From Kineosporia sp. NBRC 101731 (GTDB lineage Bacteria; Actinomycetota; Actinomycetes; Actinomycetales; Kineosporiaceae), in the NCBI RefSeq assembly GCF_030269305.1, contig NZ_BSTC01000019.1:50280-114279 (forward strand): a DNA stretch of 64,000 nucleotides. The letters run 5' to 3'. The notes beneath the pieces were generated by a model, which saw only the letters and a program-made list of their open reading frames with translations, was not told the DNA's origin and made no database searches. Made by a program: the position numbers and the translations under genes. Of the stretch, positions 50,358 to 59,087 are shown piece by piece; within the stretch, counting starts at the first letter, position 1; every line of letters starts with the position of its first letter.

Positions 50358-50618
50358 GTGTCCGATCTCGTGGTTGACCTCACGGTCGTGGAAATCGACT
50401 CGACCGTACGCGCTGTGCTCGCCCGTCAGCTCCAGGTCCCCGCCGACGCTCTGGCCGGAACCGGTCCGCTGACCCGGGTGCTCGACGAGACCGCCCACCC
50501 GGCGCTGCTGACCGCGATGGGTGAGGCGCTAGACGCCACCTTCCCGGACGACTTCCTCGAGGGCGTGCACACGGTCAACGACCTGACCAGCGCGGTCCGG
50601 GTCTCGCTGCGCGCCTGA
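50358..50618 (+). CDS. Acyl-carrier-protein-like small protein lacking the phosphopantetheine serine
   Basis: 86 residues from a GTG with AAAGGA 8 nt upstream. Length, net acidic charge and helix pattern (V-R-A-V-L-A-R-Q-L, A-L-L-T-A-M-G-E-A-L-D-A-T-F, V-N-D-L-T-S-A-V) are those of an ACP four-helix bundle, with T-V-N-D-L at the usual helix IV entry. At the D-S-L position, however, it reads D-E-T-A-H-P-A-L-L, with no serine to carry a prosthetic arm. It may be a scaffold or regulatory ACP fold. No acyl-transfer genes are nearby. It ends 16 bp before the convergent helicase gene. Confidence 0.55.
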   Translation: MSDLVVDLTVVEIDSTVRAVLARQLQVPADALAGTGPLTRVLDETAHPALLTAMGEALDATFPDDFLEGVHTVNDLTSAVRVSLRA

Positions 50619-50633
50619 GCCCGATCGGTCCGC

Positions 50634-52847
50634 TCAGTCCGATTCCGCGGCCTCGTCGATCCGCCGCAGCGCCTTGAGCACGACGTCCTTGTCGGTCGTG
50701 GTCCAGAACGGCGGCAATGACGCCCGCAGAAAGCTTCCGTACCGGGCCGTGGCCAGGCGGGGGTCGAGCACGGCCACCACGCCCTTGTCGTCGGACGAGC
50801 GGATCAGCCGCCCGACCCCCTGCGCCAGGCGCAGCGCGGCATGGGTGGCCGCAACCGACATGAACCCGTTGCCGCCGGCCTTGGCCACGGCGCGCTGCCG
50901 GGCCGAGGCCAGCGGGTCGTCGGGACGCGGGAACGGGATGCGGTCCACCACCACCAGCTGACACGAGGGCCCGGGCACGTCGACGCCCTGCCAGAGCGTC
51001 AGCGTGCCGAACAGGCAGGTGCGCGGATCTGCCGCGAACTCCTTGACCAGCGTGTTCATGCTGTCGTCGCCCTGGCACAGGATCGGCATGTCCAGGCGCT
51101 CGCGCAGCGCCTCGGCGGCGGCCTCGGCGGCCCGGCGGGACGAGAACAGCCCGAGGGTGCGCCCACCGGAGGCCTTGATGAGTTCCTCGAGCTCGTCCAT
51201 GGCCTGCGGGGAGGCGCCGTCCCGGCCGGGCTGGGGCAGGTGTTTGGCCAGGTAGAGGATGCCCTGCTTGGGGTAGTCGAAAGGGCTGCCGACATCGAGG
51301 CCGGTCCACTCGGGCGCACCCTCGCCGCCGAGCCCCACCGCGCCGGCGGCGGAGTCGAAGTTACCGCCGATGGTCAGCGTGGCCGAGGTCAGTACCACCG
51401 TGCGGTCGCTGTACAACCGCTCCTGCAGCAGGCCGGCCACCGAGAGCGGGGCCACGTGCAGGCTGATCCGCTCGCCCCCGTCCGGGCGCCGCGTGCGGGA
51501 GACCCAGATCACGTCGTAGGCCTGGGCCTGCGCCGCGGCCTGGATGAACCGCTCGGCCACGTCGAAGATCTCGGTCACCGCGGCCCGCGCCACCTGGAGG
51601 GCGCCCTCGCCGTCGCCGCCCTTCTCGTCCTTGGCCAGCTGCTGGATCGACGAGCTGACGGCCCGGGCGCTGTCACGGATCTGCGAGATCGCGGCCAGGA
51701 GCCCGTCCGGCACACCGTTCTCCAGGCGCCCGGCAGGCATGTCTTCCAGCACCGCCTCGAGCGTCTCGCCGGCCACCTCGAGCATCGTCGTGTCACCGAC
51801 CCCCACGCGGCGGGCCATCCGGGCGCCCGACTCCACCATCGCCGGGGTCATCTCGTCGGTCGTCACCGACGTGACCCGATCGGCGAACTCGTGCGCCTCG
51901 TCGAGCACCAGCACGTCGTGCTCGGGCAGCATCGCGCGGCCCTCGAACGAGTCGATCGCCACCAGTGCGTGGTTGGTCACGACGATGTCCACGTCCCGCG
52001 CGCGTTCCCGGGCCAGCTCGACGTGGCACTCCCCCGCCATCGGGCAGCGGGAGGCGCCCAGGCACTCGTGCGCGCTGACCGAGACCTGCCGCCAGGCCTT
52101 CTCGGAGACGCCGGGCACCAGCTCGTCACGGTCACCCGTGCGGGTCGTCTCGGCCCATTCGCGCAGGCGCACCACCTCACGCCCGAGCCGGCTCGCGGCG
52201 GCGCTGAAGGTGACACCGGTCTGGCCGGTACCGGGTGCCGGGTGGCTGACACCGCGGTCGGTCTGGTCGGCCACCGGCAGTTCGGCCGGGGCGTCGAACA
52301 GCGCGTCCTCGTCGGGGAAACCACCGGCCAGCTTGTGCACACAGACGTAGTTGCGGCGGCCCTTCACCAGCTGCCAGCTGGGGGAACGGCCGAGCTCCTC
52401 GGTCAGGGCGCCGGCCAGGCGAGGCAGGTCGCGCTCGACGACCTGGGCCTGCAGCGCCAGCGTCGCGGTCGAGATGATCACCGGGCGCTCGGAGTTCACG
52501 GCCTTCTTCACCGCGGGCACCAGGTAGCCCAGCGACTTACCGGTGCCGGTACCGGCCTGCACCAGCAGGTGCTTGCGGGCGTTGATCGCCTCGTCGACGG
52601 CCTCGGCCATCTGCACCTGGCCCTCGCGCGGCACGCCCCCGATCTCCGCCACCGCGGCGGAGAGCAGCTGGGTCACCTTGCGTCGGCGGCCGCCGGTCTT
52701 CTTCGGGGTGGCTTCGGCTTGGGGATGCCGGCCCGCTCGCACGGGTGTGTCGGCGACAGCGTCGCCGGCCGCCTCGTCCTCCATGTCGGGGTCGGTGCTC
52801 TCCCCCTCGATCCGCTCGTCGTGCCCGGGATCGATGGTGGAAGACAT
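50634..52847 (-). CDS. DinG-family (XPD/Rad3-like) ATP-dependent DNA helicase
   Basis: 737 residues. Walker A A-G-T-G-T-G-K-S (98-105), the DEAH box V-L-D-E-A-H-E-F and motif VI (L-A-Q-G-V-G-R-L-I-R) are clear. Four cysteines (Y-V-C-V-H-K-L, then C-L-G-A-S-R-C-P-M-A-G-E-C) form the iron-sulfur cluster of XPD/DinG helicases. It unwinds 5'-to-3', acting in replication-conflict or repair pathways. The first 55 residues are acidic and disordered. Located close to lexA but without a LexA box at its own start. Confidence 0.92.
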   Translation of the reverse strand: MSSTIDPGHDERIEGESTDPDMEDEAAGDAVADTPVRAGRHPQAEATPKKTGGRRRKVTQLLSAAVAEIGGVPREGQVQMAEAVDEAINARKHLLVQAGTGTGKSLGYLVPAVKKAVNSERPVIISTATLALQAQVVERDLPRLAGALTEELGRSPSWQLVKGRRNYVCVHKLAGGFPDEDALFDAPAELPVADQTDRGVSHPAPGTGQTGVTFSAAASRLGREVVRLREWAETTRTGDRDELVPGVSEKAWRQVSVSAHECLGASRCPMAGECHVELARERARDVDIVVTNHALVAIDSFEGRAMLPEHDVLVLDEAHEFADRVTSVTTDEMTPAMVESGARMARRVGVGDTTMLEVAGETLEAVLEDMPAGRLENGVPDGLLAAISQIRDSARAVSSSIQQLAKDEKGGDGEGALQVARAAVTEIFDVAERFIQAAAQAQAYDVIWVSRTRRPDGGERISLHVAPLSVAGLLQERLYSDRTVVLTSATLTIGGNFDSAAGAVGLGGEGAPEWTGLDVGSPFDYPKQGILYLAKHLPQPGRDGASPQAMDELEELIKASGGRTLGLFSSRRAAEAAAEALRERLDMPILCQGDDSMNTLVKEFAADPRTCLFGTLTLWQGVDVPGPSCQLVVVDRIPFPRPDDPLASARQRAVAKAGGNGFMSVAATHAALRLAQGVGRLIRSSDDKGVVAVLDPRLATARYGSFLRASLPPFWTTTDKDVVLKALRRIDEAAESD

Positions 52848-52979
52848 CGGACCAGCCTAATGGGCGGTCGGCCAAAGACCTGAATGTGCCGCTCTGGCCC
52901 TCGGGACACCGCCCTCGTACTGCACCGTGGGGACTGAGCCTGTGCGGAATCCGGGTACTGGATGTCGAGGAGCGAGCGC

Positions 52980-53498
52980 ATGAGCACCACCCGGCGGTCC
53001 ACGGCCTCCCGGAGATCCGGCCGCCAGGCCGTCCCGGCCTTGTCCGCCTGGCGCCGCGAGACCTGGGCCCTGACCGCCATGGCCACCTGGGTGCTGCAGG
53101 CGGGCGACGCGGCGCGGGTACCGGCCGTGCGGCACCAGGTGATCGCCGCCCTGCGCTGCCGGGCCGCCCTGGGTAGCGACCTGGACTCGGCGCAGATCGT
53201 CGTGGCGGAACTGCTGACCAACACGTTCGCCCACACTCCAGGACCGGCCTGGGTGACGCTGAGCTGGAACGGCTCGCATCCCCTGCTGAGTGTGGCCGAC
53301 ATCGGGCCGGGCTTCGGCCGCCGGCCGGAACTCCTCGACGGGATGCACCGGCTGGTGCCGAGGCTCCCCGACGACGACCTCTCCGAGCACGGGCGCGGGC
53401 TCTACCTGGTCGCGCAGCTGACGCACGACCTGGTGGTGACCCCGCGCCCGGCGGGCGGCTGCGTGGTATCGGCGACGCTCCGGCTACGTCACCGATAA
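52980..53498 (+). CDS. ATP-binding (HATPase, anti-sigma-kinase-like) regulatory protein
   Basis: 172 residues from ATG 52980 with GAGGAG 7-8 nt upstream. The GHKL ATP-binding core is evident: N-box V-A-E-L-L-T-N-T-F-A-H-T, G1 A-D-I-G-P-G-F-G and G2 H-G-R-G-L-Y-L-V. There is no histidine-phosphorylation or membrane domain, as in the SpoIIAB/RsbW-like proteins that are abundant in actinobacteria and bind sigma factors or phosphorylate STAS proteins. No STAS or sigma gene is adjacent, so its partner is unknown. The N-terminal 20 residues are basic. Confidence 0.85.
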   Translation: MSTTRRSTASRRSGRQAVPALSAWRRETWALTAMATWVLQAGDAARVPAVRHQVIAALRCRAALGSDLDSAQIVVAELLTNTFAHTPGPAWVTLSWNGSHPLLSVADIGPGFGRRPELLDGMHRLVPRLPDDDLSEHGRGLYLVAQLTHDLVVTPRPAGGCVVSATLRLRHR

Positions 53499-53501
53499 CG
53501 C

Positions 53502-54986
53502 CTAGGCGACAGGCGTTCCCACGCGGTACGAGGCGAGCAGGTGGGCCAGTCCGGCGTTCACCCGGGCGTTGATCCGGGTGCCCTGCTCGACATGCTCGGA
53601 GGTGAGCACCTCGCCCCGCTCGTGGATCTTGCTGACCAGGTCGCCCCGGTCATAGGGCACGAGGACGTCGATCTCGACGTCCGGGCGCGGCAGCTCTTCC
53701 TGGATCAGGTCGAGCAGCTTGTCGATGCCCTCACCGCTGCGCGCGGACACCGCGATGACCCGCGGCTCCCGCAGAACGATGCGGTTGATCACCTCGGGAT
53801 CGGCGGCATCGATCTTGTTGATGACGACGATCTCCTTGGGCACATCGCCCTTGAGCTCGGCGAGCACCGCCCGGACGGCACTGATCTGGCCCTCCGGATC
53901 GGGGTGGCTCCCGTCGACCACGTGCAGGAGCAGATCGGAGTCGCTGACCTCCTCCAGCGTGGAGCGGAAGGCCTCGATCAGCTGGGTGGGAAGGCTGCGG
54001 ACGAACCCGACCGTGTCGGCCAGCGTGAACTCGCGACCGTCCGGGGTCATCGCCCGGCGGATCGTCGGGTCCAGCGTGGCGAACAGCGCGTTCTCCACCA
54101 GTACCCCCGCACCGGTGAGCCGGTTGAGCAGGCTGGACTTGCCGGCGTTGGTGTACCCGGCAATGGCGACGGCGGGCACGGCGTTACGGCGACGGGAGTC
54201 GCGCATCGTCACCCGCGACGTCTTCATCGCCGTGATCTCCCGGCGCAGCTTCGCCATCTTGGTGCGGATGCGCCGCCGGTCCAGCTCGATCTTCGTCTCA
54301 CCGGGACCACGCGAACCCATACCGTTACCGGCACCCACCTGGCCACCGGCCTGGCGGGACATCGACTCACCCCAACCGCGCAGACGCGGCAGCAGGTACT
54401 CGTACTGGGCCAGCTCGACCTGGGCCTTGCCCTCCTTGGACTTGGCGTGCTGGGCGAAGATGTCGAGGATGAGCGCGGTGCGGTCGATGACCTTGACCTT
54501 GACCTTGTCCTCCAGGCCACGTCGCTGCGAGGGCGAGAGCTCCCCGTCGCACACGACGGTGTCGGCCCCGGTCTCCTCGACGATGACGCGCAGCTCCTCG
54601 GCCTTGCCCTGCCCCAGGTAGGTGCCCGGGTCGGGAGAGGTGCGGCGCTGCATGACGCCGTCGAGGATCTGCGAGCCGGCCGTCTCGGCCAGCGCGGCGA
54701 GCTCGCGGATGGAGTTCTCCGCGTCGGTGGCGGTCCCGGTGGTCCAGACCGCGGCGAGCACGACCTTCTCCAGTCGCAGCTGCCGGTACTCGACCTCGGT
54801 GACATCCTCGAGTTCGGTCGACAGCCCGGAGACTCGCCGCAGGGCCTGGCGATCGGCCAGATCGGTCTGGTCCCCGTCATGCTCGCCCCAGCGGGTGGTT
54901 CCTTCGGAGAGCGCCGTCCCCTGACGGGACAGGATGCGCTCGACGGCCTCGCTGCGGTCGGCAATGCTGCGTTCCTTGTTACTCAG
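53502..54986 (-). CDS. hflX: GTPase HflX (probable CTG start)
   Basis: 494 residues if initiated at CTG 54986, which has GGAGG 5 nt upstream. The first canonical start in frame is GTG 54761, but the 75 codons before it are clearly HflX (S-I-A-D-R-S-E-A-V-E-R-I-L, V-T-E-V-E-Y-R-Q-L-R-L-E-K), and no ATG/GTG/TTG occurs between the upstream stop codon and them; ATT at about 54972 with AAGGAA upstream is an alternative. The N-terminal domain, coiled coil (G-P-G-E-T-K-I-E-L-D-R-R-R-I) and G domain (G-Y-T-N-A-G-K-S-S, D-T-V-G-F, N-K-I-D) are intact. HflX splits stalled or hibernating 70S ribosomes. Confidence 0.88.
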   Translation of the reverse strand: MSNKERSIADRSEAVERILSRQGTALSEGTTRWGEHDGDQTDLADRQALRRVSGLSTELEDVTEVEYRQLRLEKVVLAAVWTTGTATDAENSIRELAALAETAGSQILDGVMQRRTSPDPGTYLGQGKAEELRVIVEETGADTVVCDGELSPSQRRGLEDKVKVKVIDRTALILDIFAQHAKSKEGKAQVELAQYEYLLPRLRGWGESMSRQAGGQVGAGNGMGSRGPGETKIELDRRRIRTKMAKLRREITAMKTSRVTMRDSRRRNAVPAVAIAGYTNAGKSSLLNRLTGAGVLVENALFATLDPTIRRAMTPDGREFTLADTVGFVRSLPTQLIEAFRSTLEEVSDSDLLLHVVDGSHPDPEGQISAVRAVLAELKGDVPKEIVVINKIDAADPEVINRIVLREPRVIAVSARSGEGIDKLLDLIQEELPRPDVEIDVLVPYDRGDLVSKIHERGEVLTSEHVEQGTRINARVNAGLAHLLASYRVGTPVA

Positions 54987-55126
54987 GGCATCCTCCGTAG
55001 TTCGGTATGGCTGGACCTACGGCATCCAGCCTTGCATGTCAACATCGCAGGTGGCTACTGGGATTCCCGACAGCCTTGCCGACGTGGCCGGAACTGTCGG
55101 TGGGTGGCTCTACAGTATTTCTCGCG

Positions 55127-55768
55127 ATGACCAGCGAATCTTCTGAAGCGCCCGCCGAGGGCGCCCACTATTTCCGAACGCCGAAAGAGACCACCCACCG
55201 GCGGGACGTCGAGATCATGCTCGCCGGGCGTGAACTCACCGTCACCACGGCCGGTGGTGTGTTCAGCGGCGACCGTATCGATCTCGGCACGCGGGTGCTG
55301 CTACGTGAGGTCCCGCCTCCTCCGCCCGAGGGCGAGATCCTGGACCTCGGGTGCGGTTGGGGCCCGATCACGCTCAGCGCGGCCCTGCTCGCGCCGCGGG
55401 CCTGCGTGTGGGCCGTCGACGTGAACGAGCTGGCCCTGGAGCTGACGGTGCTCAACGCCCGCCGGGCCAAGGTGGCCAACGTGCGCACGGCCACGCCCGA
55501 TCAGGTGCCCGACGACGTGCGGTTCGCGGCAATCTGGTCGAACCCGCCGATCCGGATCGGCAAGACCGAACTGCACGCGATGCTGTTGCACTGGCTCCCC
55601 CGCCTGCTGCCCGAGGCCTCCGCGCACCTGGTGGTGCAGCGCAACCTCGGCGCCGACTCCCTGCAGGGCTGGCTGCAGACGCAGCTCCCGTCCGGCTGGA
55701 CGGTCGTGCGGGCCGGGAGCGCGAAGGGTTACCGGGTCCTGCGGGTCACCGCTCCTGCGTCGAATTAA
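55127..55768 (+). CDS. RsmC-like class I SAM-dependent methyltransferase
   Basis: 213 residues from ATG 55127. TACAGT ends 10 nt upstream and there is no Shine-Dalgarno, so the message is probably leaderless. Motif I is L-D-L-G-C-G-W-G-P-I (SAM binding) and the catalytic loop is S-N-P-P-I-R, the N-P-P-[F/Y/I] of N-methyltransferases; the opening H-Y-F-R-T and V-F-S-G-D-R-I-D-L-G-T are typical of the RsmC/MTS family that methylates guanine N2 in 16S rRNA. The exact target here is inferred. Confidence 0.88.
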   Translation: MTSESSEAPAEGAHYFRTPKETTHRRDVEIMLAGRELTVTTAGGVFSGDRIDLGTRVLLREVPPPPPEGEILDLGCGWGPITLSAALLAPRACVWAVDVNELALELTVLNARRAKVANVRTATPDQVPDDVRFAAIWSNPPIRIGKTELHAMLLHWLPRLLPEASAHLVVQRNLGADSLQGWLQTQLPSGWTVVRAGSAKGYRVLRVTAPASN

Positions 55769-55810
55769 CGGACGAGTAGGTCACCTTCACGCCCTGGGCC
55801 CCCAAACCTC

Positions 55811-56040
55811 TTCGTGATCATGCAGAACTTCCGGGCGTCCCTAGGCCCCGGGGCCACCAACCTTGGTCGTGATCATGCAAACTGTCCCCGGCACCCCGAG
55901 AACCCTAGGCTCCCCACTTCATCCGTGATCATGCAAAGTGTCCCCGGCACCTGTAGAACCCTGGGACCCCCACCTCGTCCGTGATCATGCCAAGTGTCCC
56001 CGGAGTTCAAGAACCCAGGGGACACTTGGCATGATCACGA
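55811..56040. repeat. Tandem array of four GATC elements, about 56-bp period
   Basis: GTGATCATGC occurs at 55814, 55869, 55925 and 55981 (steps of 55, 56 and 56 bp), each followed by a variable A/G/T then mostly GTCCCCGG. The tails between them are also related (AGAACCCTAGG-like), so the whole unit was duplicated. The last unit is completed by an inverted copy (56018-56039), making a 22-bp hairpin. The array fills the space between convergent genes. Confidence 0.85.
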
Positions 56041-56051
56041 ACGACTCTGAG

Positions 56052-56924
56052 TCAGACCAGTTCGCCCTCGGCCACGATGACGGCGGGGCCGGACAGCTTG
56101 GCCGAATCGCCCTCGCTGGCCGTGCCCTCAGTGTCGACGTAGAGAGTTCCTCCCAGCACATCGATGCGCCAGTGGTCAGGGGCCAGGTTGGCGCCCCAGG
56201 CCCGGGCGGCGAGCGCGGCCGCCACGGTTCCGGTTCCGCAGGAACGGGTTTCGCCGGAACCGCGTTCGTGCACGCGCATCTTCAGGTGGCCCAGCTCGGA
56301 ACGCACGCTCTGGTCGTGCAGCGGCACCACGATCTCGACGTTCGTACCGTTCGGCGGCGCGGGCTCGACGATCGGTGCCACGGTCAGGTCGAGGGCTTCG
56401 AGCGTCTCGACGTCGGGCAGCGCGACCACCACGTGCGGGTTGCTCAGTGCGATGGAAAGCCCAGGCAGGGGCGGCATCCCGGGGAAAGTGACGGTCACGT
56501 CGCTGCCGGCCGTGACCGCGGCCGGGCCCCCGGCGACCCGCCACGCGCCGAGGTCGATGGTGAACAGGTCGCCCCGGCGCTTGACCGGCATCACCCCGCC
56601 GCGCGTCGTGATGAGCACTTCATCACCTTCGCCGAGCGTGATCCAGCCCCGGCGCAGCAGATGCGCCACGAACACCCGGCTGCCGTTGCCGCACATCTCG
56701 GCGGCGCTGCCGTCAGAGTTCCAGTAGTCCATGAACCACTCACCGGCCACGTCCTGCCCGGCCGCCGCGCTCCGGACAACCCGGATGACACCGTCCGCGC
56801 CGAGCCCGGCCCGGCGGTCACTGAGGTGCCGGATCAGCTCAGGGGTCAGGTCGAGCTTGCCGTCGGGGTCGTCGAGCAGCACGAAGTCGTTCTCGGTGCC
56901 ATGGCCCTTCGCGAACGTCGTCAC
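56052..56924 (-). CDS. dapF: Diaminopimelate epimerase
   Basis: 290 residues. It converts LL- to meso-diaminopimelate for lysine and peptidoglycan. The two catalytic cysteines are Cys78 (A-E-M-C-G-N-G-S-R) and Cys229 (R-S-C-G-T-G-T), each in the conserved setting; G-H-G-T-E-N-D-F at the start is family-typical. The GTG start overlaps the miaA stop by 4 bp, so the genes are coupled. The operon probably ends in the GATC array just downstream. Confidence 0.96.
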   Translation of the reverse strand: MTTFAKGHGTENDFVLLDDPDGKLDLTPELIRHLSDRRAGLGADGVIRVVRSAAAGQDVAGEWFMDYWNSDGSAAEMCGNGSRVFVAHLLRRGWITLGEGDEVLITTRGGVMPVKRRGDLFTIDLGAWRVAGGPAAVTAGSDVTVTFPGMPPLPGLSIALSNPHVVVALPDVETLEALDLTVAPIVEPAPPNGTNVEIVVPLHDQSVRSELGHLKMRVHERGSGETRSCGTGTVAAALAARAWGANLAPDHWRIDVLGGTLYVDTEGTASEGDSAKLSGPAVIVAEGELV

Positions 56925-58084
56925 GGGGTAAGGCTACGCGGGCCGGTGACGGCCGCCAGCGCCCGCTCGCGCAGATCGGCCGCGTCGTACGGCAACCAGG
57001 TGACGCGGTCGTCGCGACGGAACCAGGACTCCTGCCGCCGGGCGAACTTACGCGTCGTGTTCACGGTGTCGACCTGGGCCTCCACCTCGTCCATCTCCCC
57101 GTCGAGCATCCGCAGCACCTGGGCGTAGCCGAGCGCCCGCGGGGCGGTCTTCCCGTCCAGTAGCCCCTCAGAGACCAGGCGCACTGTTTCCTCGACCAGC
57201 CCGTCACTCCACATCCGCACGACCCGGGCCGCGATCCGGTCGTCGAGTTCCTCCCGTGGTGCCATCAGGCCGATCTGTACGGCGGGCACGTCGTACTCGG
57301 GCCGTGGCAGCGTCGCGCTGAACGGGCGGCCGGTCAGCTCGATCACCTCCAGCGCACGCACGATGCGCCGGACGTTGCCCGGCAGGATCGCGATTGCCGC
57401 CGCTGGGTCCTGCTCGGCGAGACGGCGGTGCATCTCCGGGGCACCGGCGCTCTCGGCCTCCCGTTCCAGCCGCAGCCGGACCTTCGGGTCGGTCGGCGGG
57501 ATCTCGAGCTGGTCGAGCACCGCGCGCACGTACAGCCCGGAGCCTCCGGCCAGGATCGGCACCTTGCCCCGCGCCAGGATGTCGTCCCGGGCGGCCCGGG
57601 CGTCCCGCTGGTAGGCCGCGAGACTGGCCTCCTGGGTGACATCGAGAACGTCGAGCAGGTGGTGCGGAACTCCTCGCCGCTCACCGGCCGGGAGCTTGGC
57701 CGTACCGATGTCCATGCCCCGGTACAACTGCATGGCGTCGGCGTTGATCACCTCACCGTTCAGCGCCTCGGCAAGATCCAGTGCCAAATCTGACTTTCCG
57801 GTGGCCGTGGCACCGACCACCGCGACGGTCAGCCGATTCCGGGCCGGGCCGTCCAGCTGCTGCCCGGTGCTCCCGTTCAGGCGGCCCTGGTTCAGGCGGC
57901 CGTAATTCAGGCCGGTCTGGTCCTGACTGCTCTGGTCCTGACTGCTCTGGTCCTGGCCGGTCTGGTCCTGGCCGGTCTGGTCCTGGCCGGTCTGGTCCTG
58001 GCCGGTCTGGTCCTGGCCGGTCTGGTCCTGGCCGGTCTGGTCCTGGCCGGTCATCTTCTGATGGCTCAAGCTCGGTTCGCTCAC
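56921..58084 (-). CDS. miaA: tRNA dimethylallyltransferase with repeat-bearing N-terminal extension
   Basis: 387 residues against about 300-315 usual. The enzyme adds dimethylallyl to A37 of UNN-decoding tRNAs. P-loop G-A-T-A-T-G-K-S (91-98), the substrate loop [10 protein letters not shown] and A-G-G-S-G-L-Y are intact. Ahead of the catalytic domain lies an 80-residue extension: residues 12-56 are seven T-G-Q-D-Q and two S-S-Q-D-Q pentapeptides, then L-N-x-G-R repeats. The GTG start overlaps the upstream gene by GTGA; a start after the repeats cannot be excluded, though no good ribosome binding site was seen there. Confidence 0.93.
   Translation of the reverse strand: MSEPSLSHQKMTGQDQTGQDQTGQDQTGQDQTGQDQTGQDQTGQDQSSQDQSSQDQTGLNYGRLNQGRLNGSTGQQLDGPARNRLTVAVVGATATGKSDLALDLAEALNGEVINADAMQLYRGMDIGTAKLPAGERRGVPHHLLDVLDVTQEASLAAYQRDARAARDDILARGKVPILAGGSGLYVRAVLDQLEIPPTDPKVRLRLEREAESAGAPEMHRRLAEQDPAAAIAILPGNVRRIVRALEVIELTGRPFSATLPRPEYDVPAVQIGLMAPREELDDRIAARVVRMWSDGLVEETVRLVSEGLLDGKTAPRALGYAQVLRMLDGEMDEVEAQVDTVNTTRKFARRQESWFRRDDRVTWLPYDAADLRERALAAVTGPRSLTP
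57916..58050. repeat. In-frame minisatellite, nine 15-bp units, within miaA
   Basis: Seven copies of TCTGGTCCTGGCCGG and two of TCTGGTCCTGACTGC (plus strand) run without gaps for 135 bp. Fifteen bases keep the frame, so copy-number changes alter protein length only. Confidence 0.95.
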
Positions 58085-58971
58085 GCCGGGAACCGCCAGT
58101 CAGCCACGAAGTACGCGACGCCGAACGGCGCGCCCTCGTACCGCAGGGCGGCGGTGGCGGACCGGGGCCCGTCGAGCCCTCCGGCAGCCACCTGCCAGGC
58201 AACCCGGCCCACACATCCCAGCTCGTCGGCCCGGGCGGGCGCGATGTCGGCCAGCCCTTCCGGGTCGGCGCCGGTCAGAGCCTTCACCACCGCGGCGTCG
58301 AACGACTCCGCCTCCGGATCCTCGAACCCCGGCGACCGCATTCCGCGCCGATTGCTGCCGTCGCCCAGCACGAGCCACGCGGCGTGCAGGCCGGTCTGCT
58401 GATCAAGCGAATGCCCCAGCTCCAGACAGTCCGAAACCGACGCCGTCACTGAGACCTCCTGCAGCACTACCGGTCCGGTCCACCCAGCCCGCTCCAGCAG
58501 CCAGCGGCCGATGGTCAGGGACAAGGGCAGGCCCGGTGCCGTGGCCGGATGATCCCGCGGTGCCTCGACCGCCACGCCGTAGCCCGCCAGGGTGCCCCAT
58601 GCCTGTGGCTCATGCCGCCAGGTACGTTCTCCCGGGCCGACCAGCACCAGGGTCGAGGGTTCCTGCGCCACCAGGCCGGCAACCGCCTGCTCACATACCG
58701 CCAGCAGAGGACCCGTCAGCGCGGACAGCGCCTCCCCCACACCTGCGACCACACCGGCGCTGTCTTCCAGCGAAGGCCGGACCGGATCTGTTGGCCGGCT
58801 CTGGCGGGGCTGTCCACTCTGCCGGTTCGATGCGGGCTGCCCGCTCGGTCCGGGTGACAGCGTCGGGTCGGGCTCGTCGGCAGTACGAGCACCGGCCTCC
58901 TGCCCCACGCGAACTCCGGTCAAGGCCGGTACGAGCAGGGGTGGACAAGGCACGAAAGCGGCGGCGAGCAT
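58081..58971 (-). CDS. Class III extradiol dioxygenase-like protein (Rv2728c type)
   Basis: 296 residues. The opening [15 protein letters not shown] and the mid-protein L-V-L-V-G-P-G follow the LigB-like fold. The metal-ligand histidine usual in the first strand loop of true extradiol enzymes is replaced by C-P-P, so dioxygenase activity is doubtful. Gene position directly before miaA is conserved in actinobacteria (Rv2728c in M. tuberculosis). An insert of about 45 polar residues ([16 protein letters not shown]) interrupts the N-terminal part. Function unknown. Confidence 0.75.
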   Translation of the reverse strand: MLAAAFVPCPPLLVPALTGVRVGQEAGARTADEPDPTLSPGPSGQPASNRQSGQPRQSRPTDPVRPSLEDSAGVVAGVGEALSALTGPLLAVCEQAVAGLVAQEPSTLVLVGPGERTWRHEPQAWGTLAGYGVAVEAPRDHPATAPGLPLSLTIGRWLLERAGWTGPVVLQEVSVTASVSDCLELGHSLDQQTGLHAAWLVLGDGSNRRGMRSPGFEDPEAESFDAAVVKALTGADPEGLADIAPARADELGCVGRVAWQVAAGGLDGPRSATAALRYEGAPFGVAYFVADWRFPA

Positions 58972-59087
58972 TCCCCGACCCTAAACCCGCGCCGGCCCGG
59001 GCCGCGGCGCACTCATGCTCCCGCGTCCAAGGGCCGGGGTTTCGCTACCCGGTTCGATCCGGGCGTGGCCGGTCCAGGTGCTTTCTC

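Noticed and set aside
55811..56040. Regularly spaced repeats that might be a short CRISPR array
   Set aside because: The intervening segments are related to each other, the repeat contains an internal palindrome matching dispersed single copies elsewhere, one copy is inverted, and no cas genes are present.
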